Source: Kallipyga gabonensis (GTDB lineage: Bacteria > Bacillota > Clostridia > Tissierellales > Peptoniphilaceae). From it: DNA of 64,000 bases. This document shows positions 43,777 through 52,629 of this stretch, one piece after another (the stretch's first letter is position 1; the number at the start of each line of letters is the position of its first letter). Below the pieces are notes generated by a model. The model had not been told where the DNA came from and did not search any database. It saw only the letters and a program-made list of their open reading frames with translations. A program made the position numbers and the translations under genes. The stretch lies in contig NZ_CXYV01000002.1 of assembly GCF_001286805.1 (NCBI RefSeq), positions 744,001 through 808,000 on the forward strand, read 5' to 3'.

Positions 43777-44732
43777 ACTTGGTCCTTTCCTTTGTGGCTT
43801 ATGCCGATGATGTCTTGGAGGGAAGAGATGCCATAGGCGTCCATGACGGCGGGGAGGTCTTGGATGATCCTGGGGCAGACGTAGGGGTCAACCAGGTTTT
43901 GGGCCCCGATCTGGACGGCAGAGGCCCCGGCCATGACCATCTCCAGGACGTCCTCCGATTTAGCAATCCCGCCCATTCCGATGATGGGGAGGTCGGTCGC
44001 CTCATAGACGTCATAGACCATCCGGAGGGCCAGGGGGAAGATGGCCGGGCCGGAAAGTCCTCCTGTTCGGTTGGCCAGAAGGGGCCGGCGGGTCTTGAGG
44101 TCCAGCCGCATGCCCAGGAAGGTGTTGACCAGGGAGAGTCCGTCGGCCCCGCCCTCTTCACAGGCCCGTGCAATATCAGCGATAGAGGTGACGTTGGGGG
44201 AGAGCTTGACGTAGACCGGCTTCTTGCAGGCTGCCTTGACCTCCCGGGTGACCTTTTTGGCCATAGCGGGGTCCAGACCAAAGGCCATGCCGCCTCCGTG
44301 GACGTTAGGGCAGGAGATGTTGATCTCCAGGATGGCCACGTTGTCGGCCTCCTCAATTTTGGAGGCGCAGGTCACATAGTCGTCGATGGAAAAGCCGGAG
44401 ACGTTGGCGATGACCTTTTTCGAAAAGAAATCCTTCATCCGGGGGAGGTAGGAGTGGAGGACCAGGTCCACGCCCGGATTTTCCAGACCCACCGCATTGA
44501 GCATGCCGGAGGGGGCGTCGGCGATCCGGGGAAGGGGGTTGCCCGGCCGGGCCTCCCGGGTGGTTCCCTTGATGGAGATGGAACCCAGGATGTTGAGGTC
44601 ATAGAGGTCCTTAAATTCCAGGCCGAAGCCGAAGGTCCCCGATGCGGGGATGATGGGGTTGTCCAGGACCCAGTCGCCCAGTTTGGTTTGGAGGCGGGGG
44701 TCGGATTGAATCCTTGCTTTATCCATTACCAT
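43773..44732 (-). CDS. pyrD: Dihydroorotate dehydrogenase 1B, catalytic subunit
   Basis: An FMN enzyme of class 1B that oxidises dihydroorotate to orotate and passes electrons to PyrK and NAD. The class-1 cysteine is in INISCPNVHGGG; NPIIPASGTFGFG and IGMGGI are FMN-site segments. Two starts are possible: ATG 44732 (MVMDKARIQ) or ATG 44726 (MDKARIQ), both close to AGGAGG. It overlaps the pyrK stop. Confidence 0.95.
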   Translation of the reverse strand: MVMDKARIQSDPRLQTKLGDWVLDNPIIPASGTFGFGLEFKDLYDLNILGSISIKGTTREARPGNPLPRIADAPSGMLNAVGLENPGVDLVLHSYLPRMKDFFSKKVIANVSGFSIDDYVTCASKIEEADNVAILEINISCPNVHGGGMAFGLDPAMAKKVTREVKAACKKPVYVKLSPNVTSIADIARACEEGGADGLSLVNTFLGMRLDLKTRRPLLANRTGGLSGPAIFPLALRMVYDVYEATDLPIIGMGGIAKSEDVLEMVMAGASAVQIGAQNLVDPYVCPRIIQDLPAVMDAYGISSLQDIIGISHKGKDQV

Positions 44733-45484
44733 AGGACCTCCTCGGCCGGGAAGACCGGCCCATTCTTACAGACCCGGCGTGGGTCCGATTTGGTTTGGAT
44801 GGTGCAGCCCATGCAGGCCCCAAATCCGCAGGCCATCCGCTCCTCCATGGAGACCTGGCCCTGTATGCCCTTGTCGGCCATCCAGGCAGTCAGGGCCCGG
44901 AGCATGGGCCGGGGACCGCAGGTGTAGACATAGGGGGGGGAGTCCGGGTCATTCCGGCCTTCCTCTTGGAAGCGGTCCAGGAGATCAACAGCCGTTCCTT
45001 CCAGTCCCTGAGACCCATCCATGGTGGCCAGGTGGACCGTTAGGCCCAGGTCCCGAAATTCCTCCGCCAGAAAAATCTCTTCTTTTTTATTGAAGCCCAG
45101 GAAGACCTCTGGTTTATGGCCCCTCTGGATCAAGTCCTTGGACAGGTAGAAGAGGGGGGGGATCCCCACCCCGCCCCCGACCAGGAGGGGGGTATGGGGG
45201 GCTTCCTCCGGAAAGAAGCCATTGCCCAGGCCGACCAGGAGGTCGAGGTCTCCCGAAGTGATTTTTGTCAGGGCCCGGGTCCCCTGTCCCAGGATTTTAT
45301 AGATGAGGCGGATCCGGTCTCCTTGAACGTCACAGAGGGAGATGGGCCGGCGGAGGTAGAAGCCGGGGATCTTCACCTGGACGAACTGGCCGGGAAGGAG
45401 GCCTTCTCCCCCCTCCCCCTCAAGAACCAGGTTGTAGACATCGGCGGTCAGGGGGCGGTTCTCCAGGATCTTATACCGGCTCAT
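44726..45484 (-). CDS. pyrK: Dihydroorotate dehydrogenase electron-transfer subunit
   Basis: 252 residues from ATG 45484 (GGGAGG upstream). It binds FAD (LRRPISLCDV) and NAD (GGGVGIPPLFYL) and carries a [2Fe-2S] cluster with cysteines in CGFGACMGC and one in RRVCKNGP. It links PyrD to NAD+. It overlaps the pyrC end by 14 bases. The fold is the same as AsrB, so the two must not be confused; synteny settles this one. Confidence 0.95.
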   Translation of the reverse strand: MSRYKILENRPLTADVYNLVLEGEGGEGLLPGQFVQVKIPGFYLRRPISLCDVQGDRIRLIYKILGQGTRALTKITSGDLDLLVGLGNGFFPEEAPHTPLLVGGGVGIPPLFYLSKDLIQRGHKPEVFLGFNKKEEIFLAEEFRDLGLTVHLATMDGSQGLEGTAVDLLDRFQEEGRNDPDSPPYVYTCGPRPMLRALTAWMADKGIQGQVSMEERMACGFGACMGCTIQTKSDPRRVCKNGPVFPAEEVLW

Positions 45485-46817
45485 GGGAGACCTCCCTTCC
45501 TTCCAGACGGTCCATATCAGCATAGGCCCTTTGACCGGCTACCCAGGTGGCCAGGCAGCGACCATAGACAGTTTTTCCGGTGAAGGGCGAGGCCTGGCCC
45601 TTGGAGAGGAAGTCTCGAGGGTCAATCCGGTAGGACTCTTCCAGGTCGAATAGGGTCAGGTCGGCCGGTCCTCCGTCTTGGATGCCCAGGGCAGGGGCCA
45701 GGACGAAGTGGGGGTCGCGGATCCTGTGGAGGCCCAGGGTCGCCGTGGGCCGGGTGGAAAGGAGGTCCACCAGGTTTTCCAGGCTGGTGATTCCTCCCTT
45801 AACCAGGTCGGTGTAGCAGACGGGAAAGGCGGTCTCCAGGCCCACAATTCCGTTTAAGGAGTGGTCCAAGCCGCCCGCCTTCTCCTCCTGAGAATGGGGG
45901 GCATGGTCGGTGGCGATGGCGGAGAGGGCCCCCTCCACCATGGCCCGGCGGAGGGCCTCCCGGTCTTCCTCCGACCGGATGGGGGGGTTCATCTTGAAGC
46001 GACCATCCTCCTGGAGGTCCCGATCAGTCAGGGTCAGGTAGTGGGGGGCCGTTTCAAAAGAGGCCTTGACCCCTTTTTCCTGAGCCTCCCGGATGGATTG
46101 GACCGATTCCTTGGTGGAGACGTGGCAGACATGGTAGTGGACCCCGGTCTTTTCCGCCAGGGCCACGTCCCGGCGGACCTGGACGTATTCCGAGGCCGAA
46201 GGGTTGCCCTTATGGCCATGAGCCTTGGCATAGTCACCGTCATGGATGACCCCGCCGGCGACCAGGTCCCGGTCCTCGGCATGGGCGACGATGGCCTTGC
46301 CCAGGGCCTTGGCCCGGACCATGGCTTCTTCCATGGTTCTTTCAGAATCCACCCCGACCCCATCATCAGTGAAGGCGACCACATAAGGGGCCAGGGCTTC
46401 GAAGTCGGAGAGGGCCCGGCCCTTTTCTCCTTGGGTGATGGACCCGTAGGGAAGGACATGAACCCGGGCTTTTTCTCGAATGCAGTCCAGCTGGATCTTG
46501 AGATGGTCCAAAGAGTCCGGGACGGGTTTGAGGTTGGGCATGGTGCAGACCGTGGTGTAGCCCCCATGGGCGGCCGCCATGGACCCGGTCTCGATGGTTT
46601 CCTTGTACTCCTGGCCCGGTTCCCGGAAGTGGACGTGGAGGTCGACAAAGCCCGGGAAGATGTGGAGACCTCGGCAGTCCAGAACCGGCCAGGAATTAGA
46701 CCCTTGGGGGGGATCAGTATAAATCAGGCCATTGTGGAGGTAGAGGTCTTTTTCTTGGATTTTTCCCTCCAGGTAGACCCTTCCTCCCTTTAGAACCCGT
46801 TGATCACTTGCTTTCAT
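45471..46817 (-). CDS. pyrC: Dihydroorotase
   Basis: 448 residues from ATG 46817, supported by AAGGAGGATG upstream. It is a class-I amidohydrolase: metal ligands DLHVHFREPG, later ETAPHYLTLT, and ATDHAPHSQEEK. It closes carbamoyl aspartate to dihydroorotate. It overlaps pyrR by 14 bases and pyrK by 14 bases, so the whole operon is tightly coupled. Confidence 0.95.
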   Translation of the reverse strand: MKASDQRVLKGGRVYLEGKIQEKDLYLHNGLIYTDPPQGSNSWPVLDCRGLHIFPGFVDLHVHFREPGQEYKETIETGSMAAAHGGYTTVCTMPNLKPVPDSLDHLKIQLDCIREKARVHVLPYGSITQGEKGRALSDFEALAPYVVAFTDDGVGVDSERTMEEAMVRAKALGKAIVAHAEDRDLVAGGVIHDGDYAKAHGHKGNPSASEYVQVRRDVALAEKTGVHYHVCHVSTKESVQSIREAQEKGVKASFETAPHYLTLTDRDLQEDGRFKMNPPIRSEEDREALRRAMVEGALSAIATDHAPHSQEEKAGGLDHSLNGIVGLETAFPVCYTDLVKGGITSLENLVDLLSTRPTATLGLHRIRDPHFVLAPALGIQDGGPADLTLFDLEESYRIDPRDFLSKGQASPFTGKTVYGRCLATWVAGQRAYADMDRLEGREVSHEPV

Positions 46818-47364
46818 GGTCATCCTCCTTTTCCACCAAAACGACTCGGAAGGCATCGTCATATTCCGGGACCTGGACCTGGACTTCTTCGGTCCGGGAA
46901 GTGGGGACGTTCTTTCCCACAAAATCCGGCCGGATGGGCATCTCCCGGTGGCCCCGGTCGATGAGGGTGGCCAGGCGGATGGCCGCCGGCCGGCCCTCAT
47001 TAATGACGGCCTCCATCGCTGCCCGGGCGGTCCTTCCCGTGAAGATGACGTCATCGACGATGATGACCAACTGGTTTTCCGTCCCGGCTTCGGGAATAGT
47101 GGTCATGGAAACCTCCGGAAGGCCTTCTTCGCCCGTCCGGTCATCCCGGTAGAAGGAGATGTCCAGGTGGCCGGTGGAAACGGGCTTGTCCGTGATCTTT
47201 TGGAGGTTTTCCCCGATCCGGTTCGCCAGGCTGATTCCCCGACGGGGGATGCCTAAAACGAGATAGCCCTTGGCCTCCCTTTCCTGCTCATCAATTTCGT
47301 GGGCAATCCGGCGGAGGGAGCGCTCGATTGCCGCCTGGTCCATGATTTCCGCCTTGATTTTCAT
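46804..47364 (-). CDS. pyrR: PyrR regulator / uracil phosphoribosyltransferase
   Basis: 186 residues. An RNA-binding attenuator protein that, with UMP, prevents antitermination in the pyr leader; it also has uracil phosphoribosyltransferase activity. The PRPP motif VIIVDDVIFTGRTARA and the basic RNA face (PRRGISLANRIGENL) are present. It is first in the operon, right after a leader that contains the expected PyrR-binding loop and terminator. AAAGGAGGCAGG precedes the ATG. Confidence 0.96.
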   Translation of the reverse strand: MKIKAEIMDQAAIERSLRRIAHEIDEQEREAKGYLVLGIPRRGISLANRIGENLQKITDKPVSTGHLDISFYRDDRTGEEGLPEVSMTTIPEAGTENQLVIIVDDVIFTGRTARAAMEAVINEGRPAAIRLATLIDRGHREMPIRPDFVGKNVPTSRTEEVQVQVPEYDDAFRVVLVEKEDDHESK

Positions 47365-47385
47365 CCTGCCTCCTTTCTTTGGGCA

Positions 47386-47420
47386 TAAAAAACGCCCCCA
47401 CGGTTTGACCGCAGGGGCGT
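47386..47420 (-). terminator. pyr leader attenuator terminator
   Basis: On the minus strand ACGCCCC, an inner GGT/ACC pairing and GGGGCGT end in TTTTTT, 22 bases before the pyrR start. Read-through depends on PyrR not being bound upstream. Confidence 0.92.
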
Positions 47421-47486
47421 GTGTCTCGTCAACGCTGGTGGCTTATTTTGGCCACAATCCACCAACTCGGGTGGTTTCCTCTTTTG

Positions 47487-47500
47487 GGTCTCTCTGTACC
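47487..47500 (-). promoter_or_regulatory. PyrR-binding loop in the pyr leader
   Basis: The minus strand reads GGTACAGAGAGACC, matching the conserved PyrR anti-antiterminator loop. It lies about 65 bases before the attenuator, and the bases between can form the competing antiterminator. Confidence 0.85.
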
Positions 47501-47534
47501 GCATTAAAAGAAATTTTTAATTTTTTCATCCCCT

Positions 47535-47563
47535 ATCCTATGCTTTTCCGGCCTCCTCGTCAA
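47535..47563 (-). promoter_or_regulatory. pyr operon promoter
   Basis: Minus strand TTGACG (47563-47558), 17-base spacer, TAGGAT (47540-47535). The resulting leader is about 165 bases. Confidence 0.75.
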
Positions 47564-47573
47564 GGGCTTATCC

Positions 47574-48509
47574 TTATTTTTTCAGGAGGGCACTCGCCAG
47601 TCGGAGGAGGTTTTGGCCATAGTCCCTCTTTTTGTCATAAACGGCAATAAGAGGTGGCCTGAAGGCATAGGGAGACCGGTCAGAAAAGGGGATGGGGGAA
47701 ACCGCCAGGCGGACCGGGTTTCCGCCAACATAGCCTCCGGTCAGGGCCAGGTCGATCGTTAAGTGATCCCCCTCCCAGGCCAGGTCCCCAAAGGAGGAAT
47801 TTTTGAAGCCCTTCACTTCTTGGGGCGGGGTCAGGTAGAAGTGGACCCGGGCCCGGTTGGCAGTTTTTTCCAGGCGGACCAGGTCCAGCCGGCAGGGACC
47901 AAAGAGGGAGTCCTCCAGGTCTATCCGGAGGGTCCCGGCCATCCGGTCCAGGAGTTTCTTCACATGCCAGGTCCCTTCCAAATCATCCCGGTTGTGACCC
48001 AGGACCAGGTCCGCCACCTCAGGGTGGGCCATCATAGGGGCGGATTGGGCCACGGCCCTTCCGGACAAGCGGTCATTCCGGAGGAAACCGGATTTTTTTT
48101 CCAGGTCGGCCAGGCGGCCCGGGACCTCATCCAAGAAACGGCGGCGGGACCGGAGCCAGGCGTAGAGGTCGAGGGAAGAGGCCGGGTTAAGGGGAGGGAG
48201 GCCCGCCCTCCTTAAGCCGGCTTCCAGGAAGGGGAGGTCGAAGGCCTGACCATTGTAGGTCAGGATCCGGCGATCATGAAGAAGGTCCCGGGTCCGGGCA
48301 AGAAGGCTTTCTTGAAGGCAGTCATCCCTGCCCCCGGAGGGGTCGTAGACTTGGATGAGGTCGGATCCCTCTCCTTCTTTGGCAACCAGGAGGCCGACCA
48401 GAAAAATGCGGTCCTCCTCCCGGCGAAGCCCCGTCGTTTCAAGATCAAGAAGGCAGGTCCCCGCCTCCAAATCCAGGTCGCTTTCTTCCCGTAATTCTAT
48501 CACTTCCAT
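47574..48509 (-). CDS. YprB-like DEDD-family exonuclease
   Basis: 311 residues from ATG 48509. A ribonuclease H-fold 3'-5' exonuclease: LLDLETTGL (first Asp-Glu), TYNGQAFDLPFLEA (second Asp) and LGHNRDDLEGTWHVKKLL at the end of the core (HxxxD-like). The roughly 100 C-terminal residues are beta-rich and of unknown role. It may act on RNA or DNA; members of the YprB family are often near helicases, but here it is divergent from the cysteine desulfurase gene. The intergenic region is 63 bases with a TACAAT on the plus strand. Confidence 0.82.
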   Translation of the reverse strand: MEVIELREESDLDLEAGTCLLDLETTGLRREEDRIFLVGLLVAKEGEGSDLIQVYDPSGGRDDCLQESLLARTRDLLHDRRILTYNGQAFDLPFLEAGLRRAGLPPLNPASSLDLYAWLRSRRRFLDEVPGRLADLEKKSGFLRNDRLSGRAVAQSAPMMAHPEVADLVLGHNRDDLEGTWHVKKLLDRMAGTLRIDLEDSLFGPCRLDLVRLEKTANRARVHFYLTPPQEVKGFKNSSFGDLAWEGDHLTIDLALTGGYVGGNPVRLAVSPIPFSDRSPYAFRPPLIAVYDKKRDYGQNLLRLASALLKK

Positions 48510-48572
48510 TCCGTCCCCCTGTGCTACAATATTTGTATTGAGTATACCAAAAACTTCCAGAAAGGACCCCCA

Positions 48573-49721
48573 ATGATCTATTTCGACAATGCTGCGACCA
48601 CCCCGGTCCACCCCGAAGTGGCTGAGGTCATCAACCACATCCTTCTCCACGAGTGGGGAAACCCTTCCTCCCTCCACCACATCGGCTTTGAAGCTGAAAA
48701 GAGGATGAGGGAAGCCGGCCGGGTCTTGGCCGGGGGCTTGGGGGTGGATCCTTCCTGCCTCATCTTCACCTCATGTGCCTCCGAATCCAACAATACCGCT
48801 CTATGGGGGGCTGTTCGGGGGAAGACCGGGGTTAATGTGGTCATGGCCCAGGCGGAACATTCCTCCGTGGAGAAGACCGGCCTGGCTCTTCGTGAGGCGG
48901 GGGTGGAAGTCCGGGTCATCCCCGTCGACCGGGAGGGCTTCGTCACGCCCGGCCAAGTCGCCGAAGCGGTTGATGACAAGACGGCCCTGGTCACTGTCAT
49001 GCAGGTCAACAATGAACTGGGGTCGTGGAATGACCTGGCGGCCATCGGCCCCATGGTCAAGGCAAAGAATCCCAAGACGCTTTTCCATGTGGATGGAACC
49101 CAGGCCTTCGGCAAGCTTCCGGTCAAGCTGGAGGAATGGAAGGTGGACTCCTACTCCGCCTCAGCCCACAAAATCCACGGGCCCAAGGGGGTCGGTCTCC
49201 TTTATGTCCGCCAGGGGGTCAATTATCCCTCTCTGATTGCCGGTGGGGGACAGATGGGGGGCCGCCGGGCGGGAACAGAAAATGTGGCCTATATCTGCGC
49301 CATGGCCAAGGCCTATGACTTGGTCCAGGCCCATGTCCGGGACCACAAGGAGGAGATCCTGGCTATCTACCATCGAGCCATGGAGAGGATCCGGGCCCTT
49401 GATGGGGTCCGGGTCAATTCTCCGGCCCAACCCCTCAACCCCTATATCATCAACTTCGGCTTGGAGGGAGTTCGGGCGGAGGTCCTTCTTCACATGATGG
49501 AGGGGGAGGAGATGTACTTTTCCTCCGGGTCCGCCTGCTCCAAGGGTCAGGCCTCCCCGGTCATTGAGGCTATCGGGGTCCCCGATGCCTATAAAGAAGG
49601 GATCCTCCGGATCTCTTTTTCCATGGAAAATAGCCCGGACCAGGTGGATCCTTTTTTCGATGCCCTGGAAAAACACGTCAGAGAAATCAGAAAAGTGACA
49701 GGATGGTCAAAGAATGCATAG
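48573..49721 (+). CDS. nifZ: Cysteine desulfurase for ThiI
   Basis: 382 residues, PLP enzyme: DNAATTP at the start, AEHSSV, PLP lysine K200 in SASAHKIHGPKG, and the sulfur-carrying C322 in SSGSACSKG. It removes sulfur from cysteine as a persulfide. The next gene, thiI, overlaps it by 8 bases, the same pairing as Bacillus nifZ-thiI, so its job is most likely to feed 4-thiouridine in tRNA rather than general Fe-S assembly. AGAAAGGACC precedes the ATG. Confidence 0.94.
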   Translation: MIYFDNAATTPVHPEVAEVINHILLHEWGNPSSLHHIGFEAEKRMREAGRVLAGGLGVDPSCLIFTSCASESNNTALWGAVRGKTGVNVVMAQAEHSSVEKTGLALREAGVEVRVIPVDREGFVTPGQVAEAVDDKTALVTVMQVNNELGSWNDLAAIGPMVKAKNPKTLFHVDGTQAFGKLPVKLEEWKVDSYSASAHKIHGPKGVGLLYVRQGVNYPSLIAGGGQMGGRRAGTENVAYICAMAKAYDLVQAHVRDHKEEILAIYHRAMERIRALDGVRVNSPAQPLNPYIINFGLEGVRAEVLLHMMEGEEMYFSSGSACSKGQASPVIEAIGVPDAYKEGILRISFSMENSPDQVDPFFDALEKHVREIRKVTGWSKNA

Positions 49722-50907
49722 CGATTGGGTAGTATCGGTCTCCTTCGGCGAGCTCATGCTCAAGGGAAGGAACCGGTCTTATTTTGTGAACAATGCGGTC
49801 CGCCACGTCATGCTGGCCGTCAAGCAGATCCCCATCAAGAGGACCTATTTCCAAATCGGAAAATTTTTCTTGGAGGTGGAGGAAAAGGACTTGGACCGGA
49901 CGGTGGCTCAGGTCAGGAAGGCCTTCGGCCTGGCCTATGTGACGCCGGCCCGGAAGGTCGCACCGGACATGGCATCCATTTCCTCTGTCGCTAAGGAAAT
50001 GGCGGAAGAGAAGATGCAAAGAATTCAGGCGGAGACGGGGAAGGAGACGGTCAGCTTCAAGGTGGCCACCAAGCGGGCGGATAAAAACTTCCCCATGAAA
50101 TCCCCGGAAATTTCTGCCCAATTGGGCGGTGTTCTTTTAGAAGCTTTCCCCGCCTTGTCGGTCGATGTCCATAACCCGGACTTCATCCTCCATGTGGACA
50201 TCCGCGACGATGCCTTCGTTTATACGGACCAGGTGGAGGGGATGGGGGGGCTTCCCTGGGGGTCCGGAGGCAAGGGTCTCCTCCTCCTATCCGGAGGAAT
50301 CGACTCTCCCGTGGCCGGCTTCGAAATCGCCCGCCGGGGGATGGCCCTGGGAGCCATCCACTTCCACTCCTACCCCTTCACTTCCGAACGGGCCCAGGAT
50401 AAGGCCCTCCGGTTGGCGGAGAAGATGACGGAGTCGGTGGGCCCGGTCAAGGTCTTCATGGTCAACCTTCTGGACACCTACAAGGCGGTTCGGGAGGAGT
50501 GCTCGACGAGGAACACCACCGTCCTCTCCCGCCGGATGATGATGCGGATCGGTGAAGTCCTGGCTGACCGCTATAGCTACGATTGCTTCATCACGGGGGA
50601 GAGCCTGGGTCAAGTCGCCTCCCAGACCATCCAGGGGATCACTGTGGTCAATGATGCGGCTTCCCGCCCCATCCTCCGTCCCCTCATCGCCCGGGATAAG
50701 AACGACATTATCCGAGTGGCCCGGGACTTGGGAACCTATGAGATTTCCATTGAACCCTTTGACGACTGCTGCTCTATCTTTGCTCCCGATTCGCCCAACA
50801 CCAAACCCAAGCTTGAAGATATTCTGGAAGAAGAAAAACGGCTGGATATTCCTGCTTTGATTAACCGGGCCATGGAAAGCCTGGAAATCATCGACCTCAG
50901 CGAATAG
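49714..50907 (+). CDS. thiI: tRNA 4-thiouridine sulfurtransferase
   Basis: 397 residues. An N-terminal ferredoxin-like/THUMP part and a PP-loop ATPase domain, LLLLSGGIDSPVAGFEIA (SGGIDS 193-198). It adenylates U8 of tRNA and inserts sulfur. The C-terminal rhodanese domain of E. coli ThiI is missing, as in most Firmicutes, which fits the dedicated cysteine desulfurase just upstream. The late motif DDCCSIFAP is typical of the family. Confidence 0.96.
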   Translation: MHSDWVVSVSFGELMLKGRNRSYFVNNAVRHVMLAVKQIPIKRTYFQIGKFFLEVEEKDLDRTVAQVRKAFGLAYVTPARKVAPDMASISSVAKEMAEEKMQRIQAETGKETVSFKVATKRADKNFPMKSPEISAQLGGVLLEAFPALSVDVHNPDFILHVDIRDDAFVYTDQVEGMGGLPWGSGGKGLLLLSGGIDSPVAGFEIARRGMALGAIHFHSYPFTSERAQDKALRLAEKMTESVGPVKVFMVNLLDTYKAVREECSTRNTTVLSRRMMMRIGEVLADRYSYDCFITGESLGQVASQTIQGITVVNDAASRPILRPLIARDKNDIIRVARDLGTYEISIEPFDDCCSIFAPDSPNTKPKLEDILEEEKRLDIPALINRAMESLEIIDLSE

Positions 50908-50919
50908 AAAGGATCTGTA

Positions 50920-51072
50920 ATGAAAAAACTGACGAAGGCCGGGATCAGCTTCGGCACTGCCCTGGCCATGGTTGTATCCTATGTATCCTGGCACTCCATC
51001 CCCTGGGCCATCTTCCACGGGATCCTGGGATGGGTCTATGTGGTCTACTATGCCCTTCGCTATAGCCTGTAA
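50920..51072 (+). CDS. 50-residue hydrophobic protein
   Basis: A short gene: ATG 50920 after GAAAGGATC, stop TAA 51070. The product starts MKKLTKAGISFGTALAMVVS and has the motif SWHSIPWAIFHGILGWVYVV. It has two short membrane spans. The pattern of Trp, His and Gly in the loop looks like a conserved small-protein family in Firmicutes, but I cannot name it. It sits between thiI and the DUF697 gene, 12 bases from each, and is probably in the same operon. Confidence 0.7.
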   Translation: MKKLTKAGISFGTALAMVVSYVSWHSIPWAIFHGILGWVYVVYYALRYSL

Positions 51073-51084
51073 GGGGAGTGAAAG

Positions 51085-52029
51085 ATGAACCAACTCGGCC
51101 GACGACTGGGAAAAATCCTGACCATTCTGGGCATCTTCCTGGGCCTGGTCTTTCTGGTTTTCCTCGTTAACCAGTTTTATCTTCTCTACCAGCTTCTGAA
51201 GGGGATCCATCCCTGGGTTGGGGGCCTTTTTGTCGGACTTCTGGCCTTTGCCCTGGCCTACCTCTTGATCCGACTGGTCCTCCTCTATATTCGGAGCCTT
51301 CCGGCCCCCCACCTCCCCGACCATCCTACCCAGGAGGACTATGACCGCTACCTGGAGGATATGCTGGCCTGCCTGTCCAAGAACCGGCTCCTTTCCCGGG
51401 ACCTCTTAACCGATGAGAGCCGGTCGAAAGAGGAAAGGGTGACCACCGCCCTGGACAGCCTGGACCGGGAGGGGGAGCCCATCATCCGGAGGCATGCCAA
51501 TTCCATTTTCCTCTCCACAACCATTTCCCAAAACGGCTCCCTGGATGCCATCATGGTCATGGTGACTCTGGTCAAGATGGTCTGGCAACTGGGCCAGGTT
51601 TACGGGACCCGACCCTCGCTCAAAAGCCTGGGCAAGCTCTACCTCCAGGTGGCCAGCCTGGTCTTCATGGCCCGGTCCCTCGAAGACAGCGACCTCATCC
51701 CTGCCCAGCTTGAGCCCATGATCGCGGGCCTGGTCGGGGAGTCCATGGCCTCTGCCATCCCCGGCATGGTCCCCATGTCCAACCTCATCATCTCATCGGT
51801 CATGGAGGGGGCCATCAACGCCTTCCTGACCCTCCGGGTGGGCTTCATCGCCCAGGCCTACCTGGGCATGGAGAGGCCCAAGCCCAAGAATGTCATCCAG
51901 CGACAAGCCTCCCTCCAGGCGGTAAAGGAGCTGGGCATCATTATCAAAGACTCCGGCAAATCCGTAGTAACTGCCTTCATGGACCGGGTGAAACGAACCG
52001 CCCGGGATACAGCGAAAGGTTGGTTTTAG
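51085..52029 (+). CDS. DUF697-like membrane protein
   Basis: 314 residues. Two N-terminal membrane helices (ILTILGIFLGLVFLVFLVNQ and GGLFVGLLAFALAYLLIRLV), a linker, and a C-terminal hydrophobic domain of the DUF697/YcjF type (SLDAIMVMVTLVKMVWQLGQ, MVPMSNLIISSVMEGAINAF). GGGGAGTGAAAG precedes the ATG. The function of the family is unknown; relatives often accompany small GTPases. It is followed by apt. Confidence 0.8.
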   Translation: MNQLGRRLGKILTILGIFLGLVFLVFLVNQFYLLYQLLKGIHPWVGGLFVGLLAFALAYLLIRLVLLYIRSLPAPHLPDHPTQEDYDRYLEDMLACLSKNRLLSRDLLTDESRSKEERVTTALDSLDREGEPIIRRHANSIFLSTTISQNGSLDAIMVMVTLVKMVWQLGQVYGTRPSLKSLGKLYLQVASLVFMARSLEDSDLIPAQLEPMIAGLVGESMASAIPGMVPMSNLIISSVMEGAINAFLTLRVGFIAQAYLGMERPKPKNVIQRQASLQAVKELGIIIKDSGKSVVTAFMDRVKRTARDTAKGWF

Positions 52030-52049
52030 AAAGAACAAAGGAGAATCGC

Positions 52050-52574
52050 ATGAATTTACAGGAAAAAATGAGAATCATTGAGGACTTCCCGACCAAGGGA
52101 ATCTCCTATAAGGACATCACTACGATCCTATCGGACAAGGAGGCCTTCCAGGAGGCCATCCACCAGCTCCAGGACCAGCTCAAGGGCCTGGACTATGATT
52201 ACATTATGGGGATTGAAGCCCGGGGCTTCATTATGGGGGCCGCCCTGGCCTATGCTGAAGGCAAGGGGTTTCTCATGGCAAGAAAGGCCGGCAAGCTTCC
52301 CGGCAATACCGTCTCCTATTCTTACGACCTGGAATACGGCAAGGCTACCATCGAATTGGACATGGATTCTGTGCCGGACGGTGCCCGGGTCGTCGTCCTG
52401 GATGACCTCCTGGCAACCGGGGGGACAGCCAAGGCCTGCGCAAAGCTCATCGAAAAAGCAGGCGGTCAGGTGGCCCTGACCCTCTTCCTCACAGAACTTA
52501 CCGACCTCCCGGGTAGGGAGACCCTGGAAAAAGAAGGCTATAAGGTGGTTTCCATCTTACAATGGGACCACTGA
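52050..52574 (+). CDS. apt: Adenine phosphoribosyltransferase
   Basis: 174 residues from ATG 52050 (AAAGGAGA upstream). It makes AMP from adenine and PRPP. The PRPP loop is VVVLDDLLATGGTAKA, with GIEARGFIMGAALA and MARKAGKLPG as the other family motifs. It overlaps no neighbours; the preceding gene ends 20 bases upstream. Confidence 0.97.
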   Translation: MNLQEKMRIIEDFPTKGISYKDITTILSDKEAFQEAIHQLQDQLKGLDYDYIMGIEARGFIMGAALAYAEGKGFLMARKAGKLPGNTVSYSYDLEYGKATIELDMDSVPDGARVVVLDDLLATGGTAKACAKLIEKAGGQVALTLFLTELTDLPGRETLEKEGYKVVSILQWDH

Positions 52575-52629
52575 TCTTCATAAAGGACGCTTAGGATTCA
52601 TTAACAAATCATTTAAGGAAGGGGGAGGA

